Positions 1 to 4,769 of a stretch of DNA of 6,803 nt are shown here, one piece after another. Source of the DNA: Clostridia bacterium. GTDB lineage: Bacteria > Bacillota_A > Clostridia > Oscillospirales > Acutalibacteraceae. The notes under the pieces were generated by a model. The model was not told the origin of the DNA, searched no databases, and saw only the letters and a program-made list of their open reading frames with translations. Both the position numbers and the translations under genes were made by a program. Where the stretch lies: positions 1 through 6,803 of the forward strand of contig JAILQN010000335.1 in assembly GCA_024699005.1 (NCBI GenBank), in the 5' to 3' direction. The number at the start of each line of letters is the position of its first letter. Within the stretch, counting starts at the first letter, position 1.

Positions 1-11
1 GAGTCTGATTC

Positions 12-2246
12 ATGAAAAAGGTCATATCATTATTTGTCGCGTTTGCGCTGACAGCCGGCTTTTCCGTGCCGGTCAGCTTCGCGCAGGCAGCGCAGACGCC
101 TGTAATAGTTGAAACGCTCTACCCGACGCAGGACGTCGTCGTCGCAGATATCATAGCGACGAAAGCGCCGTATTGCGCCGACGATACCGGACGGGAGGAC
201 AGTACTGCCGTCATCCAGCGCGCGATCGACGACTGCGCGCGCAGCGGCGGCGGAACCGTATTCCTCCCCGCCGGCAGATATCTCGTCACCGGCAATATAT
301 ATATCCGTCCGTTCGTGACGCTGCGGGGCGACTGGCAGGATCCCGACGAGGGAACGGACTACGGCACCGTTATCGTCGCCAGGCCGGAGAGTACGGATGA
401 AAAGACTCCGGCTTTATTCGACGTCGGCGGCAGCGCCGGCGCGGTGGGGCTGACCGTGTGGTATCCGGATCAGTCCCTTGAAGACGTGAAACCGTATCCG
501 TACACGTTTTACGTAAACGGAAAAAGGGATTATATGCTGCATACCCTGAAGGATATCACTCTCCTGAATTCTTACCGGGGCATCGGGCTTTGTTCTCTAT
601 GCGAGGACGGCGTTTATCAGTGTCACGAGATGACCACTCTGGAAAACATCAGAGGGACCTGTCTTATGGAGGGACTGAATTCCTATAATTCCGCTGACGT
701 TGACGTGTATAAAACCGTATATTTCGAAAACCGGTACTGGATCGGGGCAGGCGAGGCTTACAATGCGCCGGACTGCGGGGCTCTGAAAGAATATACGCGG
801 AAAAACGCGTCGGGATTCGTTCTGGGGGACCTTGAGTGGCCGGAGATATCCGACGTCCGTATCAGCGACTGCAGATACGGTATACATCTGAAAAAGGGTA
901 TCCGGGTGCAGTTCAACGGCTCTTTTTATAAACTGGATATCCGCAGATGCGATCACGCTTTCTGCGCCGAAAAAGATTCTGTATGGTCGCGCGGGGCAAA
1001 CTGGGGCGTCAGTGTCGCCGAGAGCGTTCTGGAGGGAAGCAAAAGCGCCGTTTGTTATAACGGCAGCGCGGTATTCCAGCTGCATAACGTAAAACTGTGC
1101 GGGTGCATGCTCGTCCGCAACCCTCAGATCACGACAGGCGCGCATATTTCCGTGCCTGTGGATAAAACGTATCAGAAGCCCGCTTCGCTGCTATATATCG
1201 TGGAAGCGGACCGCACAGGCAGGACCGACGCTTCGCCCGACGTTCAGGATGCGCTCTCCTTAGCCGCACGGACGGGCGGCGTTGTATATCTCCCCGGAGG
1301 CGTCTACCGGTTCGACGGCCCGGTAAGCGTGCCCGCGGGAGTGGAGCTGCGCGGCTCCTCGAGCGTCGGCACGAGGGATCAGTCCGGAGAAAGCAACGGG
1401 ACTCTGATCCTCTCGTTTTACGGCTATGACGAATCGGATTCGCCGTTGGTCACTCTGGCCGGAGACGGCTCCGGCGTTAACGGCATCCGCTTCGATTATC
1501 CCCGGAGCGCGCCCGAAAAGGACAGGGACGTCAGATTCGCTTTGACTCCGTGTATAAAGGCAGCCGGGGATGGCAACTACGTGGTCAACAGCTTCGTGAA
1601 TCTTGCGTCCGTCGGCGTCAGATGTGAAAACTGTGAGAACGTATTTATCAAGCGTCTGGTCGGTACAAGCTACAGGTCCATGATCTCAATGGACAACTGC
1701 AAAAACGTCTGGATCGAAGCGACCCTGCAGAACGGAAACACGGTTACGCGCAACGGTTACTCCTCGCTCGGGATACCGGAGCTTCAGGGAAGGCTGAACG
1801 AGAGAGATATTTTTGAGGTATTGTTCGATCCCGTCCTTAAACAGACGAGCACGTACCTTGATTTTTCGTGCTGCGGCGGAGTAACGGTATTCCAGACGTT
1901 CATTTACGGCACGAAGCATTATATGAGCGAACGTGATTCCACGGTTCTGCTCGTTAACGTGGGCTGTGACGGCAACAACGGTCAGGAGCCCGCGCTGCTT
2001 CTTGACGGCGGCAGAGTCACTCTTGTGAATTCCATGCGAATGGAAGGCAGGATGTACCGGATCGAAAACAGGACCGATTACCGCTCCTATAACAGTATGC
2101 TCATAACCGGCGGATGCAAGGAGTATTCGGTCATGCTGAACAATACCCTTGATTCGCTCAGTCCCGAAGATATTCCGGGATGGCTTTTCCAGCCGTTTTA
2201 CCGCGTATTCGCTTATATTGAAAAGCTTTTCTCGCGTATCAGATAA
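12..2246 (+). CDS. Exported tandem beta-helix protein, pectate-lyase-3 / GH55-like
   Basis: Probable secreted polysaccharide-active protein; exact reaction unknown. Residues 1-26 are a typical signal peptide: Lys2-Lys3, a hydrophobic core, and an Ala-Gln-Ala cleavage site after residue 26. Residues 54-92 carry the pectate_lyase_3 signature (DDTG, then DSTAVIQRAID, GGGTVFLPAGRY). A second, weaker copy lies at 406-434 (DVQDAL, then GGVVYLPGGVYRF). Phrases such as NCKNVWIEA near 562-570 are typical of parallel beta-helix coils. Two such modules in one chain recall GH55 exo-beta-1,3-glucanases, but also generic GH28-related proteins; I cannot identify catalytic residues. There are 21 cysteines, many for an exported protein. 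The C-terminus (723-744) is aromatic and basic, like an amphipathic helix. The ATG is preceded by GAG at positions 1-3, probably the end of a ribosome site cut by the window edge. The DUF4838 gene follows closely with no terminator between, so they are likely co-transcribed. Confidence 0.85.
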   Translation: MKKVISLFVAFALTAGFSVPVSFAQAAQTPVIVETLYPTQDVVVADIIATKAPYCADDTGREDSTAVIQRAIDDCARSGGGTVFLPAGRYLVTGNIYIRPFVTLRGDWQDPDEGTDYGTVIVARPESTDEKTPALFDVGGSAGAVGLTVWYPDQSLEDVKPYPYTFYVNGKRDYMLHTLKDITLLNSYRGIGLCSLCEDGVYQCHEMTTLENIRGTCLMEGLNSYNSADVDVYKTVYFENRYWIGAGEAYNAPDCGALKEYTRKNASGFVLGDLEWPEISDVRISDCRYGIHLKKGIRVQFNGSFYKLDIRRCDHAFCAEKDSVWSRGANWGVSVAESVLEGSKSAVCYNGSAVFQLHNVKLCGCMLVRNPQITTGAHISVPVDKTYQKPASLLYIVEADRTGRTDASPDVQDALSLAARTGGVVYLPGGVYRFDGPVSVPAGVELRGSSSVGTRDQSGESNGTLILSFYGYDESDSPLVTLAGDGSGVNGIRFDYPRSAPEKDRDVRFALTPCIKAAGDGNYVVNSFVNLASVGVRCENCENVFIKRLVGTSYRSMISMDNCKNVWIEATLQNGNTVTRNGYSSLGIPELQGRLNERDIFEVLFDPVLKQTSTYLDFSCCGGVTVFQTFIYGTKHYMSERDSTVLLVNVGCDGNNGQEPALLLDGGRVTLVNSMRMEGRMYRIENRTDYRSYNSMLITGGCKEYSVMLNNTLDSLSPEDIPGWLFQPFYRVFAYIEKLFSRIR

Positions 2247-2270
2247 AAAACTCAGCAATGAAAATCTGTC

Positions 2271-2278
2271 AGGGAGGT
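2271..2278 (+). promoter_or_regulatory. Ribosome binding site of the DUF4838 gene
   Basis: AGGGAGGT lies 6 bases upstream of the ATG at 2285. This decides the start: the earlier in-frame ATG at 2258 has only A-rich sequence in front of it, and the nine residues it would add precede the hydrophobic leader and include this ribosome site. Confidence 0.85.
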
Positions 2279-2284
2279 ATCCTT

Positions 2285-4147
2285 ATGGCGGCGAAATTCA
2301 TGCAGGCGCTGATCGCGCTTTTTCAGGTCGTACTTATGTCCGTCGGACTGATACCGGCAAACATGAGCGTGGACTACGGCGGCGAACCTTATTCACCGCC
2401 CGCGGTAAACACCGAAATGGTGCTCGCGGAAAACGGGAACAGCGTTCTCACGATCTCGCTGCCCGTGGACGCGGACGTCTGTCTTGAGACCGCGGCGCGG
2501 GAATTCGGGGACTATTTCGAGAAGATATCCGGCGCCGTGTTGCCAGTGACGACGATGGACTCGCTCGGAGCGGATCAGCCGGCGATACTGCTTTGCGTTG
2601 CAGATGGGGACGGAACCCTCGGCGAAGAGGATTTCCGCATTGTCTCCGACGGCACGCGGCTCTCGATCACCGGAGGGAGCAGCAGGGGTACGCTCTACGG
2701 CGTGTATACTTTCCTTGAGGAATATCTCGGCGTGCGCTGGTTCACGCCGGAGCTGGAGCGCGTGCCCGAACTTGACCGTGTAGTCGTGGACGCTGCGATA
2801 GACCGCACGGTCAGTCCGTCGTTCTCCGTACGGCGAAACGACTGCGTCGGCACAAATGAGGCGTACCGCGCGCGTACGAAAATGAACGTCTCATTCTGGT
2901 GGGATATGCCTGACTACGGCGGCGCGCTGACATACGTTATATGGGACGTGACGCTCGACCGCCTTGTGCCGGACGCGTTATTCGCAGAGCATCCGGAGTA
3001 TTTCGCTATGGATGAAGAGGGGGGCCGCTCGACGGATCACGTGTGTCTTGCGAATCCCGAAGTGCTTGAGATCGCGGTCGAAAATGCCCGCGCGGCAATA
3101 GAAAACTGTGAAACAGAAGCGAAATTCCTGCACATAGGGCAGAAGGATAACATAAACTACTGCCGGTGCCCCGACTGCGAGGCGCTTTATGAGGAATACG
3201 GCTCTGTCTGCGCTCCGACGATCCTGTTCACAAACGCGCTCGCACAGCGGCTTGAACCTGAATATCCCGATTTCACTTTTACGTTTTTTGCGTATAATGA
3301 AACAGACCGGCCCCCGACCGGGGGCGGTCTGCGCTGCCGCGATAACGTGGTGCCGGTGCTTTGCGGACTAAACAAAGCCTGCCGCAGCCATCCGCTGACA
3401 GAGTGCGGAGCTGTGGACGGAGACGACGGACTGGTAAATCTGTACGGTAAAAACGAACCGCAGACAGCGAAGGATTTTAAGATCTGGACGACTGTCTCCG
3501 ATCGCACCTATATCTATGATTACACGATCAATTTCCTCAATACGGCACAGTTTTTCTCGAATCTCGAGACGATGCAGTCCACGATGAAGTATATGCACGA
3601 TATCGGAGTCACGGGCTATATCTATAATTGCGGCGACGGACATGAAGCGGCGTTCAACGAGCTGCGCAACTATCTCCTGCATAAGCTGCAGTGGGACGTT
3701 GACTCCGACGTGGAATATCTTATGAACGATTTTCTGTCCGCCTATTACGGAGCGGACGCCGCGCCGTATATCAAAAAAATCCTGGATATCCAGACCGCGC
3801 AGATACGTGCCACCGCTCACGCTTTCGATTTCGACTGGCATTATCAGTCCGGGTATTATCCGCCTCTGACGGTGCTGAAGCTGGATCGTCTCTGGAAAAA
3901 GGCGTTGGCGGCAGATATCACGGACGATGAGCGCTTCCGCATCGAAACGGCGCAGCTGAGCTGGGAATACTTCAAGGCAAATCTTTTCATCGGAAAGTAT
4001 TCCTTTGTCAATCCCATGAGGATGAAAGAGAACGAAGCGCTTTACGACGCGTTCAAAGCCCACGGGATCAACCGTATCTGTTCATTCGGGCTTATCCCGC
4101 CCAAAGACGAGGTCAACTTCATCGAGCGCCCGATACAGTGGAGATAA
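2285..4147 (+). CDS. DUF4838 protein with alpha-glucuronidase-like N-terminal domain, probably exported
   Basis: Putative glycoside-processing protein of the DUF4838 family, whose reaction is not established to my knowledge. Residues 1-24 are a hydrophobic leader (Lys4, then LIALFQVVLMSVGLIP) that could be a signal peptide or membrane anchor; no clear cleavage site is visible. Residues about 60-165 resemble the alpha/beta domain found before the barrel in GH67 alpha-glucuronidases and GH20 enzymes, ending with GTLYGVYTFLEEYLGVRWF. DUF4838 proper spans about 220-500, with HPEYFAMD (236-243), the cysteine-rich YCRCPDCEAL motif (292-301), the FTFFAYNETDRPP segment (332-344) and GYIYNCGDGHEAAFNELRNY (444-463). 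The C-terminal 100 residues are helical-looking. Start chosen at 2285 from the ribosome site. It sits 38 bases after the beta-helix gene, consistent with an operon of two exported proteins acting on one glycan. Family assignment is confident from motifs; catalytic activity is inference, and a binding or accessory role is possible. Confidence 0.85.
   Translation: MAAKFMQALIALFQVVLMSVGLIPANMSVDYGGEPYSPPAVNTEMVLAENGNSVLTISLPVDADVCLETAAREFGDYFEKISGAVLPVTTMDSLGADQPAILLCVADGDGTLGEEDFRIVSDGTRLSITGGSSRGTLYGVYTFLEEYLGVRWFTPELERVPELDRVVVDAAIDRTVSPSFSVRRNDCVGTNEAYRARTKMNVSFWWDMPDYGGALTYVIWDVTLDRLVPDALFAEHPEYFAMDEEGGRSTDHVCLANPEVLEIAVENARAAIENCETEAKFLHIGQKDNINYCRCPDCEALYEEYGSVCAPTILFTNALAQRLEPEYPDFTFTFFAYNETDRPPTGGGLRCRDNVVPVLCGLNKACRSHPLTECGAVDGDDGLVNLYGKNEPQTAKDFKIWTTVSDRTYIYDYTINFLNTAQFFSNLETMQSTMKYMHDIGVTGYIYNCGDGHEAAFNELRNYLLHKLQWDVDSDVEYLMNDFLSAYYGADAAPYIKKILDIQTAQIRATAHAFDFDWHYQSGYYPPLTVLKLDRLWKKALAADITDDERFRIETAQLSWEYFKANLFIGKYSFVNPMRMKENEALYDAFKAHGINRICSFGLIPPKDEVNFIERPIQWR
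3303..3331 (+). other. Strong GC-rich hairpin inside the DUF4838 gene
   Basis: The arms 3303-3315 and 3320-3331 form a 12-bp stem with one bulged G and a GACC loop. It encodes the Asp-Arg-Pro-Pro-Thr-Gly-Gly-Gly region. No T-run follows, so it is not a normal intrinsic terminator; the structure may simply follow from Pro and Gly codons. Confidence 0.6.
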
Positions 4148-4166
4148 AGAAACGCTTTTTTGATTT

Positions 4167-4207
4167 GTGAAACCGGTTCATTCGTCTTTCACCGATTTGT
4201 CTTTTTT
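4167..4207 (+). terminator. Possible weak terminator at the convergent junction
   Basis: GTGAAA (4167-4172) and TTTCAC (4187-4192) can pair around a 14-base loop, and a T-rich stretch ending in six Ts (4202-4207) follows after nine bases. It would serve the DUF4838 transcript and overlaps the 3' end of the opposing XRE gene. The stem is short and AT-rich and the T-run is too distant for a textbook terminator. A separate T6 at 4156-4161 has no convincing stem. Confidence 0.22.
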
Positions 4208-4630
4208 CCCTGTCAGCGCGCTGAACGCGGAACCGATAAGGTTCCCGACCAGTGTCTCTGCCGTCTCACCCTTAAGAAGAGCCATTGCTTCTTTTTTTGT
4301 CTGGCTGTCCGCTTCGCGGTAGAGCTGTACAAGCTTCTTTTCCGTGGCGGTCACTTTCATGGAAGTCGTGTTTGCGCCTGCCGGCGGCCGGGAGGAAGAC
4401 GAAGAAGATGTATTCCCCTTTGCGGCGTCCAGCAGGGATTTCTGTGTGACTCCCGTAGCTTTCGCGATCTGTTTGAGCTGCTCGGTGGTCAGTTCTTTTT
4501 CACCCCGCTCCGCCCGGCTTATGTCGGAGGCGGAGCAGTTTTTGACTTTCCGCGCCAGCTGTTCCTGAGTGAACCCCGCGTCGGTCCTGGCGGTTTTGAT
4601 AAGTTGTCCCACCTTTTTCGCGTTTGCCAT
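4178..4630 (-). CDS. XRE-family helix-turn-helix DNA-binding protein
   Basis: Small DNA-binding regulator. Residues 8-65 form a Cro/C1-type domain: helix 1 VGQLIKTARTDAGF, the helix-turn-helix beginning TQEQLARKV, the recognition region SASDISRAERGEKE, and the closing helix LTTEQLKQIAKATG. A flexible linker (71-90) contains six consecutive serines, followed by a helical, Lys-rich segment (93-120, TATEKKLVQLYREAD) and a Gly/Ala/Lys tail. No ligand-binding or peptidase domain is present. I recall similar solo XRE proteins with a Ser/Thr linker and TEKKLV-type segment in Clostridia; this is memory, not a search. The start is supported by AAGGAGA (4638-4644) 7 bases upstream of the ATG. It is divergent from the GH36-like gene and convergent with the DUF4838 gene. 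Local regulation is plausible from position, but its targets could lie elsewhere. Confidence 0.9.
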   Translation of the reverse strand: MANAKKVGQLIKTARTDAGFTQEQLARKVKNCSASDISRAERGEKELTTEQLKQIAKATGVTQKSLLDAAKGNTSSSSSSRPPAGANTTSMKVTATEKKLVQLYREADSQTKKEAMALLKGETAETLVGNLIGSAFSALTGKKDKSVKDE

Positions 4631-4637
4631 TCGTATC

Positions 4638-4644
4638 TCTCCTT
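4638..4644 (-). promoter_or_regulatory. Ribosome binding site of the XRE gene
   Basis: Read on the minus strand this is AAGGAGA, 7 bases before the ATG whose first base is 4630. It fixes the start of the 150-residue protein. Confidence 0.8.
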
Positions 4645-4658
4645 ATTCTTTGATTGTA

Positions 4659-4666
4659 ATGATCAT
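4659..4666. repeat. ATGA/TCAT inverted repeat over the XRE -10
   Basis: ATGATCAT is a perfect 8-bp palindrome that overlaps the -10 box of the minus-strand promoter. It is one of three inverted repeats with the same half-site in this intergenic region and is a candidate operator. The short length and AT-rich context make chance possible. Confidence 0.35.
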
Positions 4667-4690
4667 ACCATGTCCGCGGATGTTTTGCAA
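4662..4690 (-). promoter_or_regulatory. Predicted sigma70/sigmaA promoter of the XRE gene
   Basis: On the minus strand, TTGCAA (4685-4690) serves as -35 and TATGAT (4662-4667) as -10, separated by exactly 17 bases. They match the consensus at 4/6 and 5/6 positions. Transcription would start near 4655, giving a leader of about 25 bases that retains the full ribosome site. An 8-bp palindrome TCCGCGGA (4673-4680) lies in the spacer. Confidence 0.65.
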
Positions 4691-4698
4691 TTCAAAAA

Positions 4699-4711
4699 AA
4701 TGATTTTCATT
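4699..4711. repeat. AATGA-TTT-TCATT inverted repeat midway between the promoters
   Basis: Two 5-bp arms surround a 3-base centre at 4705, midway between the two -35 boxes (4685-4690 and 4721-4726). With the following AAC it also forms an imperfect direct repeat of 4740-4753 (ATGAT, T-rich or A-T centre, TCATTAAC). It is a candidate regulator site affecting both directions. Confidence 0.35.
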
Positions 4712-4720
4712 AACCCGTTC

Positions 4721-4749
4721 TTGATTTTCGCCGTTGCGGATGATATCAT
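4721..4749 (+). promoter_or_regulatory. Predicted sigma70/sigmaA promoter of the GH36-like gene
   Basis: TTGATT (4721-4726) and TATCAT (4744-4749) are separated by 17 bases and match consensus at 4/6 and 5/6 positions. The predicted start site near 4756 falls at or within the ribosome site (4754-4760), leaving a leader of only about 14 bases. That is unusually short, so the true start may be slightly upstream or another promoter may be used. Confidence 0.55.
4740..4749. repeat. ATGATATCAT palindrome over the GH36-like gene's -10
   Basis: A perfect 10-bp palindrome that contains the -10 box of the plus-strand promoter (4744-4749). A protein bound here would block polymerase. It shares the ATGA/TCAT half-sites of the other two repeats. 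Confidence 0.4.
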
Positions 4750-4753
4750 TAAC

Positions 4754-4760
4754 GGGAGGA
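4754..4760 (+). promoter_or_regulatory. Ribosome binding site of the GH36-like gene
   Basis: GGGAGGA lies 9 bases before the ATG at 4770. It rules out the longer in-frame start options (TTG at 4734, ATG at 4740), which lie inside the predicted promoter and have no ribosome site. Confidence 0.85.
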
Positions 4761-4769
4761 ATACAGGAA

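Noticed and set aside
2258..2284. Nine-residue longer start of the DUF4838 protein
   Set aside because: No ribosome site precedes 2258, whereas AGGGAGGT is ideally placed for the ATG at 2285.
3368..4063. Long minus-strand open frame opposite the DUF4838 gene (231 residues)
   Set aside because: It has no domain signature or credible ribosome site and lies wholly within a gene with clear family motifs; it is a codon-bias shadow.
4168..4181. Catabolite-response-like sequence TGAAACCGGTTCAT
   Set aside because: It matches many positions of a cre consensus, but lacks the central pattern and lies at the convergent 3' ends of two genes, far from any promoter.
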